A stretch of DNA of 64,000 nt, from assembly GCA_965278945.1 (NCBI GenBank), contig OZ257128.1, forward strand, positions 620,001 through 684,000, given 5' to 3'. Shown in pieces: positions 1-7,841 of the stretch (positions are counted from its first letter, which is position 1; each line of letters begins with the position of its first letter). Made by a program: the position numbers and the translations under genes. Source of the DNA: UBA10649 sp965278945 (lineage in GTDB: Bacteria; Actinomycetota; Actinomycetes; S36-B12). The notes under the pieces were generated by a model. The model did no database searches. It was given only the letters and a program-made list of their open reading frames with translations, and was not told the DNA's origin.

Positions 1-2
1 AG

Positions 3-155
3 GGAACATGCAATTCGAACAACCCGTCAGGTTGGACCTGCAATGCGGGAATCACCTTGACCTCGGGTAAGACCTACGAGTTCCGGGTCTTCGCGAAGTC
101 GTCAACGGGAACGTTCGGGCAGATGGCCGCTGCGATCACCTACTCGGTTCCCTAA
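3..155 (+). CDS. Partial 3' end of a secreted Gly-rich/Fn3-like protein
   Basis: Only the last 50 codons are present, open to the left edge and ending at TAA 153-155. The translated tail has a cysteine pair, a GKTYEFRVFAKS motif and a terminal TYSVP. It aligns closely with the last 50 residues of the next gene (GQTYDFKVFARGS, QYTVP, same cysteine spacing), so the two are tandem paralogues sharing a fibronectin-III-like C-terminal domain. The N-terminus, and so the signal peptide and Gly-rich region, lie outside the window. Function is unknown; a cell-surface or secreted role is inferred from the paralogue. Confidence 0.75.
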   Translation, partial: GTCNSNNPSGWTCNAGITLTSGKTYEFRVFAKSSTGTFGQMAAAITYSVP

Positions 156-341
156 TCCGGACAATCTACGCACGCGCCGCCCGACAGGGCTGCCAAAGTC
201 CCGAGTCGGCCGATAATTAGCCATAGAAAGCCCTCCGCCGTGGCAGTTGCAGGGAATGCGCGCTGATATCCTTCGATTGAGGCGAGTGTTATCCAGGATA
301 ATCCTGTCTAGCTCGCGACGGTGGCACCCGGGAGGACGAGC

Positions 342-1661
342 ATGACGGGTCGACGCACGACGACGCGTTTAGTCGCGCTCGCCGGCACGTCTGCCGCCGC
401 GCTCGCGATGCTCGTCGCCGTGCCGGCATATGCCGCAGCGCCTGGCTCGCCCGCCTGCAACGCAACGGGCGGCAATCTGATCACGAGCACCAGTGCGGAA
501 AATGTCGCGGGCAACTTCGTCCACACGTTCACCGCGAGCGGGACCTTCACGCCCAAGCAGGCGATGACCATCACCTACCTGATCGTCGCCGGTGGCGGTG
601 GTGGTGGCGGAGCAGCAGCGAGCACGGCCGGTGGTGGTGGAGGCGCCGGAGAGATGATCACCGCATCTGTGGCCGTCACCGCGAATACCGCGTACACGAT
701 CACCGTGGGCGGTGGCGGCGCGGGAGGCGCATCGACGACGAGCCGCGGAACCGTCGGGAGCGTGAGCAGCATCGGCTCCCCGATCTCCGTCACCGCGCAG
801 GGCGGCGGCGGCGGGTCTGCCGGAGTGACGAACTTTGCAGGCGTGAACGTGACGACCGGAGAATCCGCCGGAGGTGCCGGCGGAAACGCGGCCAATGGCA
901 CTCCCGCCGGAGGCACCGCGGTCGCGCCAGGCGGTAACGGCGGCAACGGGCGCGGTTCGACGACGACGTCGCGCCCGGCCGGTGGCGGCGGTGGCGGCGA
1001 CGGTGCAGCTGGGGCGGCTAGTCCGTCCAATGGCGTCGGCGGCGCGGGCGGCGCGGGCACCGCGAGCTCGATCACTGGCACCTCACTTACCTACGCCGCT
1101 GGTGGTGGTGGCGGCGGTCGCACCACGGGCGGCGCTGGCGTAAGTGGCGTCAGTGGCGCCGGAGGACTGGCGATCGCAGGAACTGCTGCTCCCGGAAACC
1201 GTGGTGGCGGTGGAGGAGGAGCCGGAAACGGCACGAGCGGGACCAAGGCGGGAGGCAATGGCGGATCGGGAGTCGTCATCATCTCCTACGCCAAGAACGC
1301 TGGGTGCTTCTCTGCGCCCCAGTCACCGTCGTTCTCCAACCCCACCTTCAGTTGGACCGCTCCGGCGACCACGCCCACGGGCCAGACGGTGTCGTCATAC
1401 ACGGTGATGTACAAGAGGTCCACGGACACGACCTACGGCAACATCTATGCGCGGCGAGTCGCCGGACAGACGGCGACAAGCTTGAATATCACTGGCGTTG
1501 ACAACGCTGCCTGTGCGACCAACAACAGTGCCTTGATCTGGACGTGCGTCTCGGTCCAACTCGTCAGCGGTCAGACTTACGACTTCAAGGTATTCGCGAG
1601 GGGAAGCGCGACGAGTTCCTTTGGAAGGCTTTCGACCGCAGTTCAGTACACGGTTCCGTAA
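342..1661 (+). CDS. Secreted glycine-rich protein with C-terminal Fn3-like domain
   Basis: 439 residues. The start is ATG 342 because a GGAGG box lies 6 bases upstream (331-335); an in-frame GTG at 321 has no such site. Residues 1-33 form a signal peptide (TTTRLVALAGTSAAALAMLV, then an Ala-rich cleavage site near AYAAAP). Residues about 60-300 are a Gly/Ala-rich region with many GGGGG runs and serine/threonine, of the glycine-rich bacterial surface protein type. The last 120 residues form a fibronectin-III-like sandwich (SYTVMYKRS, YDFKVFARGS) with a cysteine pair. It is a tandem paralogue of the protein truncated at the window edge and lies 29 bases before the RiPP-like precursor. A surface or matrix role is inferred; there is no catalytic motif. 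Confidence 0.8.
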   Translation: MTGRRTTTRLVALAGTSAAALAMLVAVPAYAAAPGSPACNATGGNLITSTSAENVAGNFVHTFTASGTFTPKQAMTITYLIVAGGGGGGGAAASTAGGGGGAGEMITASVAVTANTAYTITVGGGGAGGASTTSRGTVGSVSSIGSPISVTAQGGGGGSAGVTNFAGVNVTTGESAGGAGGNAANGTPAGGTAVAPGGNGGNGRGSTTTSRPAGGGGGGDGAAGAASPSNGVGGAGGAGTASSITGTSLTYAAGGGGGGRTTGGAGVSGVSGAGGLAIAGTAAPGNRGGGGGGAGNGTSGTKAGGNGGSGVVIISYAKNAGCFSAPQSPSFSNPTFSWTAPATTPTGQTVSSYTVMYKRSTDTTYGNIYARRVAGQTATSLNITGVDNAACATNNSALIWTCVSVQLVSGQTYDFKVFARGSATSSFGRLSTAVQYTVP

Positions 1662-1690
1662 TGATCGAGGACATGGAAGGAGGCGAGCAC

Positions 1691-1825
1691 GTGGACAGTC
1701 AACTCCAGACGTGGGTGACCCCGCGCCTGGTTCCGCTTGCTGCCTCTGGCGACTCGAAAAACAATCTCTCCGGCACTGGTGACATCGACCAGACCTACAG
1801 CGGGTTCCCGTACGGCTATAGCTGA
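1691..1825 (+). CDS. Candidate lasso-like RiPP precursor peptide (44 aa)
   Basis: Short frame starting at GTG 1691, with a strong AAGGAGG box at 1677-1683 (7-base spacing); upstream in-frame ATGs (1661, 1673) lack a site. It ends at TGA 1825, 4 bases before the cyclase start, so the two are probably translationally coupled. The leader contains W8-V-T-P11-R-L13, matching the YxxPxL leader motif of lasso precursors with W for Y. A Gly/Ser/Asn linker follows (residues 19-30), then a short aromatic C-terminus with D31, D33, Y36, F39, P40, Y41, Y43 and S44. Acidic residues for a macrolactam would be D31 or D33, for example a 7-residue ring from S27 to D33. The cleavage site is not obvious. The context of cyclase and B2 peptidase supports a RiPP precursor; the exact class is inference. 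Confidence 0.65.
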   Translation: MDSQLQTWVTPRLVPLAASGDSKNNLSGTGDIDQTYSGFPYGYS

Positions 1826-1829
1826 TCCC

Positions 1830-3413
1830 ATGCACGGACTAACCGCGCGACTGGGTCCGTCTGGCTTCGTGGTCGACACGCCTGCGGCCGATGCCCCGAC
1901 GATTGCCACGGAAGTCCTTGCTCCCGACGGCACCATGGCGGGCGCGGTCTACGGCTCGGTCTCGCAGCGGGAGGCCGACGCACTCGTCATGCGCCTGTCG
2001 CTCGGGGGTGACCCGGGAGGACCGGACGTGCCTTGGATCGCGGTCGCGCGATTCGGGTCTGACGGGCTCGCGGGCGCGGCTTCCATGATGATGCCGAGCG
2101 GTCTGTTCTGGTCCGTGGCTAACGACGAGCTGGTCGTCTCGTCGGACCCGGTGTCGGCGACGACAGATCACACCCTCGACCCCCAATACGTCCGTGACTA
2201 TGTCGCGGGCAAGACGCGTCCGGTCACCGCTGCGTTCGTTGGCGTACGTCGTGCGACCGCCGGGTCGACTGTGACCTGGGCGACGCCGACGTCGCCGGTC
2301 GGCTCGCACGTGTGGTGCGGTCCCAGTGTGTGGTCGCAGCCGAGCCTTGACGGCCTGGCGGCCATGACGACCTATCTCGAGGTGTTCGACGCGGTCATCG
2401 CGGATCTTGCTCGACGATCGCGTCCGCTCGTGACCACCGTGTCGGGCGGTCTCGACTCGACTTTCGTCGCCGCCAGCCTTGTCAGGGGCTCAGACGGTCC
2501 GGTACGCGGCCTCACGTACGCGCCCGTTCCTGGTGCGATGGTCGACGCCGATGCTGACGAGTCCGCTCTCGCCATGCTCATGGCGGACGAGTACCCGGGC
2601 CGACTGACGGTCGAGCGAGTCGGAAACGCAGGAATGGTCAGGCCGCTGGCGGCCGCGGCAGAGATCTCGCGCCGCGCGGGAGTTCCGACGTTCACGCCGG
2701 CGAACCAGCCCTGGTTGTCGCGGATGCGCGAGATCGCTGCGAGTGGCGGTTCATCGATGTGGTTCGTCGGTTCGAACGGCAACGCCGCGTTCAGCTATCA
2801 CCATCCCTACGCGGCCGACTACTACCTTCGTCGGGCGCGAATCCACGGTCTCGCGGAGCTGGCCCGTGATGGCGGACTGCGCACCCGGGTGCTCGGTCCG
2901 TTGAGGCGAAAGTATCTGGGCGGGCCGACGGACTCGTCGGCAGCAATGGACCGAGCCACGTACCTGCGTTGGCTGGCCCGTTCGGTCACGGGACTGCCTG
3001 CTGCCGGCAACCCCGCGGCGATGCAGGGCGTGCTGATGGCAGACCCCTTTGCTTCGCGGGCGGTCATCGAGGTCGCGGCGGCCATCACCCCGGCCGAGTG
3101 GGCCCGCGGGGGAGTTGCCCGAGGGTTTGCGAGGAGAGCGAGCATTGGACGGGTCCCCGACGCGATCCGGCTACGAAGCGGACGGGGCCTCCAGGGCAGG
3201 GATGCGTGGTTCGTCATCCGCAACGACAAGGACGACTACCTGGACCGGATCTCCACCCTGCCGGGCCTTGCGGGTCTCGAGGAAGTCGACCACAAGGAAA
3301 TGCACGCGCAGGTTGCCGCGTGGCCGTGGGGCCAGACGCAGGGACCGCCCTGGTTGGATCAGATCGCCGTGGACCGAGTTCTCGGCGTGGCCGAGTTTGT
3401 AAGCATTTGGTAG
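1830..3413 (+). CDS. Asparagine-synthetase-type macrolactam cyclase (lasso C-like)
   Basis: 527 residues. ATG 1830 is chosen because it directly follows the precursor stop. The N-terminal 190 residues resemble a glutaminase-like domain without the catalytic Cys2 of true AsnB. The ATP-pyrophosphatase domain has the PP-loop SGGLDST at residues 205-211 and further synthetase-like segments (DADESALAMLMADEYPG; WFVGSNGNAAFSYHHPYAAD). Lasso cyclases of this family adenylate a side-chain carboxylate of the core peptide and close an isopeptide bond to its N-terminus. Next to a 44-residue leader/core peptide and upstream of a McjB-like gene, it is better read as a RiPP cyclase than as an asparagine synthetase. 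The possible product and ring are not determined. Confidence 0.75.
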   Translation: MHGLTARLGPSGFVVDTPAADAPTIATEVLAPDGTMAGAVYGSVSQREADALVMRLSLGGDPGGPDVPWIAVARFGSDGLAGAASMMMPSGLFWSVANDELVVSSDPVSATTDHTLDPQYVRDYVAGKTRPVTAAFVGVRRATAGSTVTWATPTSPVGSHVWCGPSVWSQPSLDGLAAMTTYLEVFDAVIADLARRSRPLVTTVSGGLDSTFVAASLVRGSDGPVRGLTYAPVPGAMVDADADESALAMLMADEYPGRLTVERVGNAGMVRPLAAAAEISRRAGVPTFTPANQPWLSRMREIAASGGSSMWFVGSNGNAAFSYHHPYAADYYLRRARIHGLAELARDGGLRTRVLGPLRRKYLGGPTDSSAAMDRATYLRWLARSVTGLPAAGNPAAMQGVLMADPFASRAVIEVAAAITPAEWARGGVARGFARRASIGRVPDAIRLRSGRGLQGRDAWFVIRNDKDDYLDRISTLPGLAGLEEVDHKEMHAQVAAWPWGQTQGPPWLDQIAVDRVLGVAEFVSIW

Positions 3414-3441
3414 GCCACATGACCCGGCGTAACCTCTACTC

Positions 3442-4452
3442 GTGAGAGGCAATCGAGTTCGCGCGCGTCGTGCCCTCGTCATCGCTAGTATCTCGGGCCT
3501 CGGGCTCGGTGCCGCGCTGATCTCTCCTACGCCGGCCCACGCGGCCGACGCCTCGATAGGGGTCAGTCTCTACAGCGTCGGCGGAGCACAGATCCAGTTC
3601 AGCATCTGCCTCAACGAGGGTGACGCTCTGCCCGCTCGCGTGAACGGGACGTACACGGTGACGGGTGGTGCCGGCACTGTCGGCCCGGTCGATTGGTCCG
3701 ACGCCGATCCGACTTCGATTCTCATCGGCACAGAACCCTGCCCGAGTTCGCTCGTGACGATCGCGGTGGACGACCTCCTTCCGTCGACGAGCTACACGAT
3801 CAACGTCCACGTCAACCTCGTTCCCAAGACCGAGGACGACGACGACAATTTCGTTGACGACACGTCGCGCTCGACAGTGTCGCTTGATGCATCGCTCGTA
3901 GCGTCGACCACGGACGGGACCTCACCTGACAATGGGCCTGGCGCCGGGGAGTCGGGCGGCGAGACAGGTACGACCGACGGGTCTACGGATGCGGGCACTG
4001 GGGGTACCTCACCTGGAAATGCCGGCACATCGACCGGTGGTGCCGTCACACCCGTCGTCATCAGCAATCCCGCTGCGTTCACGTCCTCCCAGTTCTCGGC
4101 GCTGACGCCAGCACAAGTGGCGACCATTGCGCCGTCGGCCTTCGGTCAGTTGCCTCCGGCCACGTTCAAGGCGATGACCGCGACCCAGGCCGCCGCAATC
4201 ACGGTCGAGCAGGCATCGAGCATTCGCGCAGCACGTGCCGCAGAACTCCGGCCGTCGGCAGTTGCCGCACTGACACCTAACGCCATCGCTGCGATGCGTC
4301 CGTCCGCGATCAAGTTCCTGACGCCGGCGGCCGTAGGAGCCATGACCACCGCCCAGCTACGCGCGCTCACCCCGCGCCAGATCGCCGCGCTGCGTCCGCT
4401 TCAGATCGCCGAGCTCACGGCCGCCGAGAAGGCCTTGCTCCGGGTCAGATGA
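3442..4452 (+). CDS. Secreted protein with about eleven 11-residue helical repeats
   Basis: 336 residues from GTG 3442. A signal peptide covers residues 1-34 (twin Arg/basic start, hydrophobic core, PTPAHA cleavage site). Residues 35-150 look like a beta-sandwich with two cysteines (SICLNEGD, TEPCPSS). A Gly/Ser/Thr linker at about 150-210 is followed by residues 214-336, which repeat with an 11-residue period of the form LTPxAIAAL/RPSAVAAL. The gene lies between the cyclase and the B2-like gene, and its stop overlaps the B2 start as ATGA, so it belongs to the same operon. I do not recognise the family. A surface-anchoring or peptide-binding role is only a guess from export and context. Confidence 0.75.
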   Translation: MRGNRVRARRALVIASISGLGLGAALISPTPAHAADASIGVSLYSVGGAQIQFSICLNEGDALPARVNGTYTVTGGAGTVGPVDWSDADPTSILIGTEPCPSSLVTIAVDDLLPSTSYTINVHVNLVPKTEDDDDNFVDDTSRSTVSLDASLVASTTDGTSPDNGPGAGESGGETGTTDGSTDAGTGGTSPGNAGTSTGGAVTPVVISNPAAFTSSQFSALTPAQVATIAPSAFGQLPPATFKAMTATQAAAITVEQASSIRAARAAELRPSAVAALTPNAIAAMRPSAIKFLTPAAVGAMTTAQLRALTPRQIAALRPLQIAELTAAEKALLRVR

Positions 4453-4979
4453 GCATGCCGAGCGAGCATCCCGCGCAGAGCGCCGCATCGCGGCGTTGGC
4501 GGGGTCGCGCCCGCGTCGCGCAGGCGATGGCGCTCATGACCGTCACCGGTGCTGCGCAGAAGATCGTTCCGATGACCCGCTGGTCCCGCGTGATCGGCGA
4601 GCACTCCGGCGTGCCGACCGCATGGGAGGCGAAGCCCGATCGTCCCGTGCCGTTGCGCAGCGCAGACCTCGACGAGGAGCGCGTGCGTCGCGCGATTCAA
4701 CGTGCCGCCGATCGCCTGCCCTGGACGCCGAGCTGCCTGGCGGAGGCGGCGGCGGGCCAGATCATGCTGCGCCGTCGCGGCAAGCCCGGCGTCGTCGTCA
4801 TCGGCCTGCGTCCGGCCGCCGGTGAGTGGGATGCGCATGCCTGGCTGCTCGGCGCGCGTGGCGCGCTGACCGGCGGGCCCGCGGCCGAGGGCTTCACGCC
4901 GACGACGGTGTTCGAGGTACCGGACGGACTGAAGGCCTCGGACGTCGACCTGTCCGAGCCCACCCCGCACCACGCCTAG
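4449..4979 (+). CDS. Lasso peptide biosynthesis B2-like protein (McjB-type transglutaminase fold)
   Basis: 176 residues, starting at ATG 4449 inside the previous stop (ATGA overlap). The C-terminal half matches the McjB C-terminal/transglutaminase-core family: a helix RVRRAIQRAADRLPW, the nucleophile Cys96 in PSCLAEAAAGQIMLRRRG, then a strand VVVIGLRP and His130 in DAHAWL. B2 proteins are the leader peptidases of lasso biosynthesis and cut the precursor before cyclisation. The N-terminal 60 residues are helical and basic and do not look like a PqqD/RRE domain. No separate B1/RRE gene follows; instead the gene is closely followed by half a hairpin and an IS30 element. The family is clear; its substrate is inferred to be the 44-residue peptide. 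Confidence 0.8.
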   Translation: MSMPSEHPAQSAASRRWRGRARVAQAMALMTVTGAAQKIVPMTRWSRVIGEHSGVPTAWEAKPDRPVPLRSADLDEERVRRAIQRAADRLPWTPSCLAEAAAGQIMLRRRGKPGVVVIGLRPAAGEWDAHAWLLGARGALTGGPAAEGFTPTTVFEVPDGLKASDVDLSEPTPHHA

Positions 4980-4997
4980 CCCACCCACCCACCCCCC

Positions 4998-5029
4998 GCG
5001 AGTGGGCAGTTGATGCTGCATTTCCGGCG
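4998..5029. repeat. Left half of family A palindrome, interrupted by IS30 copy 1
   Basis: Sequence CGCGAGTGGGCAGTTG, the conserved outer arm of the family A hairpins, followed by a locus-specific inner arm ATGCTGCATTTCCGGCG that runs up to the IS end. The matching inner right arm is not found on the other side of the IS. Confidence 0.75.
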
Positions 5030-6290
5030 CTTGGGTTCAAGGGATCGATGCAACACCTGAGGTGAAGAGGTGTTGTGATGCTTGGTCCTCCGGGGTTGCC
5101 GCCAGCGGTGCGGCTCGGGTTTTGGCAGTGGGTGCGGTCGGGGTTGTCGGTCGCGGAGGCGGCTGCTGCGGCGGGCGTGTCCGAGCGCACGGGTGCGGGG
5201 TGGTTCGGTGAGGCTGGCGGAGTGATGCCTTCATCGGTGACGCCCGGCAAGGTCAGGCCTCGGTTGACGTTCGATCAGCGTGAGGAGATCGCGGTCCTGC
5301 GTGGGTCGGGGGCGTCGAACGCGGAGATCGCGCGGGCGGTGGGCTGTCACCGGTCCACGATCGGGCGTGAGCTGGCGATGAACTCCACGTTCTTCGCCGA
5401 CCGGCACCTGCCTAGGTATCGGGCGTCGATGGCGCAGAAGCGCTCCGACTGGCGGGCTCGCCGGCCGAAGGCGTCCGCGCTCAAGGCCAACGACCGGCTG
5501 CGGCAGGTGGTGCAAGATCACTTGGAGGACGAACTCAGCCCGGAGCAGATCTCAGGTCGGCTGAGGATCGATTTCCCTGATGATCCGGAGATGCGCGTGA
5601 GTCACGAGGCGATCTACCAGGCGTTGTTCGTCCAGGGCCGCGGCGCGTTGCGCCGTGACCTGCACCAACGGCTGCGCACGGGCCGGGCGATCCGCAAGAC
5701 CCGGAGGACCGCAGGTGAGCGCCGTGGCCGGATCCCGGGGATGGTCTCCATCACCGAGCGCCCGCCCGAGGTCGCCGACCGTGCTGTTCCTGGCCATTGG
5801 GAGGGCGACCTGATCGTGGGGAAGAACTCCGGCTCGGCGATCGGGACCTTGGTCGAGCGGGCAACCGGGTTCTGCCTGCTGCTGCACCTTCCCGGCAACC
5901 ACGGCGCGGACGCGGTAGCCGACGCGATGATCACCGCGATGAGCCAGCTGCCGGCGACCTTGCGACGCACGCTGACCTGGGACCAGGGATCGGAGATGGC
6001 CAACCACGTCCAGATCGCCGCAGCCACGGACCTGGACATCTACTTCTGCGATCCCCACTCACCATGGCAGCGCGGATCCAACGAGAACACCAACGGCCTG
6101 CTGCGTCAGTACTTCGCCAAAGGCTCCGACCTGTCGGTCTATGCCCCGGACTATCTCGAGCACGTCAGCCGAAAACTGAACAACCGGCCACGCAAACGCC
6201 ACGGCTTCAAGACACCAGCCGAAATGCTCGACCACCTACTGTCAGAACCGGTCAATCCAACCGATGTTGCATCCACCGCTTGAATCCACC
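5030..6290 (+). mobile_element. IS30-family insertion sequence, copy 1
   Basis: About 1,261 bp, with the boundaries set by comparison with the second copy. Imperfect terminal inverted repeats of about 26 bp share TGG(G/A)TTCAAG and GATGCAACA. Ends are uncertain by about 2 bases and no clean target duplication is visible. It encodes one transposase and differs from copy 2 in the codon for residue 61. It was inserted next to the family A palindrome arm downstream of the B2-like gene. Confidence 0.9.
5075..6283 (+). CDS. IS30-family transposase (copy 1)
   Basis: 402 residues; the start is GTG 5075 or the adjacent ATG 5078, with GGTGAAGAGG just upstream. The N-terminus carries two helix-turn-helix segments (GLSVAEAAAAAGVSERTGA; ASNAEIARAVGCHRSTIGRE), typical of IS30 end binding. 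The C-terminal DDE integrase core is visible in GHWEGDLIVG, LTWDQGSEM and the glutamate of GSNENTNGLLRQYF. Length and motif order are normal for IS30 and nothing is truncated, so it is probably active. Residue 61 is Arg here and Gly in copy 2. Confidence 0.95.
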   Translation: MMLGPPGLPPAVRLGFWQWVRSGLSVAEAAAAAGVSERTGAGWFGEAGGVMPSSVTPGKVRPRLTFDQREEIAVLRGSGASNAEIARAVGCHRSTIGRELAMNSTFFADRHLPRYRASMAQKRSDWRARRPKASALKANDRLRQVVQDHLEDELSPEQISGRLRIDFPDDPEMRVSHEAIYQALFVQGRGALRRDLHQRLRTGRAIRKTRRTAGERRGRIPGMVSITERPPEVADRAVPGHWEGDLIVGKNSGSAIGTLVERATGFCLLLHLPGNHGADAVADAMITAMSQLPATLRRTLTWDQGSEMANHVQIAAATDLDIYFCDPHSPWQRGSNENTNGLLRQYFAKGSDLSVYAPDYLEHVSRKLNNRPRKRHGFKTPAEMLDHLLSEPVNPTDVASTA

Positions 6291-6446
6291 TCGATTTCGG
6301 CCGCGACAACTCACCACTCGACGAGGTTTCCGTGCCGGGATTGGGGGTGATTCCGGGTCACCGATCCGACACTCCTAGGGAAGGTCTCGTTCGGCATGGT
6401 CGAGCCCGCTTGCCAGCCGGCTCGACTGAACCGAAGGAGGCATCCC

Positions 6447-7841
6447 GTGACCCCGAGAGTCCCTGCGTTCGTCCCCCGCGGGCGTAGGGACTCCTCGGCG
6501 GAGGCGGGCTTCACGCTGGTCGAGGTCATGGCGGCCGTCGTCATCTTCGTGATCATCTCCACGGCGACCGTCGCGATCCTCATCCAGGCCCTGCGCGTCG
6601 TGCGCGACAACTCCGATCGGGTGATGGCCGCGAGCATCGCCCGCTCAGAGGTCGAGTACCTGCGGACGATCGGCACGACCGCCATCCCGATCGGCCTGAC
6701 CGTCGGGCCGTACCCGGCCGGCCAGAGCGCGTCCTTGCGCGTGGACCCGCGGATGCTCGACCCGAAGTTCACCATCAGGACCACGAGTAACTGGGTCGGC
6801 CTGAACCAGACGCAGACGGCCTGTGCCGCGTCGTCGCCCGGCCAGGCGTACATGCGGGTGACCGTGGAGGTGAGCAGCCAGAACCTGGGTCGCCCGGTCA
6901 CGGTCGACACGGTGATCTTCCCGGAGACCACCTACCAGGTGACCGGCTCGGGCTCGGCGACGGTCGCGCTCATCGACCAGGTCGGATCGCCGGTCAGCGA
7001 CGTGCTCGTGCGCGGCATCGACGCGATCCACCCGACCAACAACTTCACCGTGACGAGCGGCACCGACGGCTGTCTGTACATCCCGAACCTCGTGGCCACC
7101 GGATCGCTGGGCGTCACCGTCTCGCGAGCCGGGTACGTCTCGCAGACGCCGACCGGAACGCAGGCGGTCATCCAGATCACCTCCGGCAACGTCTCGCGCT
7201 CATCGTTCAAGCTCGCCGCGGCCGCGACCGTGCAGTTCGCGAGCGCGGACGCGACGTACTCGATCCCGGCCTCGATGCCGGTGCAATGGCAGTTCAACAC
7301 GACCGGCGCGAGCGCCACGGCGGGCGAGGTCGGCACTCCCGCGACCGGTCTGTGGCCTGAGCCGAGCGGGATCTCCGTCTACCCGGGCTCCTGCGCGGAC
7401 GCCGACCCGATCTCCTACGGCGTGAGCCGCCAGTCGTTCTCCCTCGACGCGGGCGGGACGTCGGTCGCGACGTTGCACTCGGCCCCGGTGCGGGTGCGCG
7501 GCCTGTCCGCCGACATCCCCGTGACGGCGCGGTATGTCGGTACCGACACCGCCTGCTCGTTCACTCCGTTCGTCGTGGGCAGGTCGAACAACCAGGGCAT
7601 CCTGCGCGTCGGGCTGCCCTACGGAGACTGGGAGTTCGTCGCCGGGGGCCAGACTCATCGGCTCGACACGCCGCTGCGCCCGCTCGGGGACGGCACCCCG
7701 CCCGAGCCCTCGGTCGTCGCCTTCACTCTCGCCGACCTGGACAACCCGTGCCCCACTGCGTCGCCCACGCCGAGCGGCTCGCCAAGTCCCAGCCCCACGC
7801 CTACCGGGACGACGTGCCCCAGTCCGTCGTCGACGCCATGA
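6447..7841 (+). CDS. Minor prepilin (PilV/PulG-like) with carboxypeptidase-regulatory-like domain
   Basis: 464 residues. GTG 6447 is chosen because AAGGAGG lies at 6433-6440; the frame is open further up but has no site there. The class III prepilin signal is A20-G21 then FTLVE, with Glu26 at the +5 position, followed by the hydrophobic assembly helix (VMAAVVIFVIISTATVAIL). The middle contains a beta-rich segment like the carboxypeptidase regulatory/PEGA fold (SPVSDVLVRG, GYVSQTPTG). The C-terminus is a Ser/Pro/Thr tail. It is the first gene of a minor-pilin operon with ATGA overlaps to the next two genes, so it likely helps initiate or tip the pilus. It should be processed by the prepilin peptidase at 26969. 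Confidence 0.8.
   Translation: MTPRVPAFVPRGRRDSSAEAGFTLVEVMAAVVIFVIISTATVAILIQALRVVRDNSDRVMAASIARSEVEYLRTIGTTAIPIGLTVGPYPAGQSASLRVDPRMLDPKFTIRTTSNWVGLNQTQTACAASSPGQAYMRVTVEVSSQNLGRPVTVDTVIFPETTYQVTGSGSATVALIDQVGSPVSDVLVRGIDAIHPTNNFTVTSGTDGCLYIPNLVATGSLGVTVSRAGYVSQTPTGTQAVIQITSGNVSRSSFKLAAAATVQFASADATYSIPASMPVQWQFNTTGASATAGEVGTPATGLWPEPSGISVYPGSCADADPISYGVSRQSFSLDAGGTSVATLHSAPVRVRGLSADIPVTARYVGTDTACSFTPFVVGRSNNQGILRVGLPYGDWEFVAGGQTHRLDTPLRPLGDGTPPEPSVVAFTLADLDNPCPTASPTPSGSPSPSPTPTGTTCPSPSSTP

Noticed and set aside
1674..4979. A separate lasso B1/RRE gene in the RiPP operon
   Set aside because: Read all frames between genes; no 80-100 residue PqqD-like frame with a ribosome site was found.
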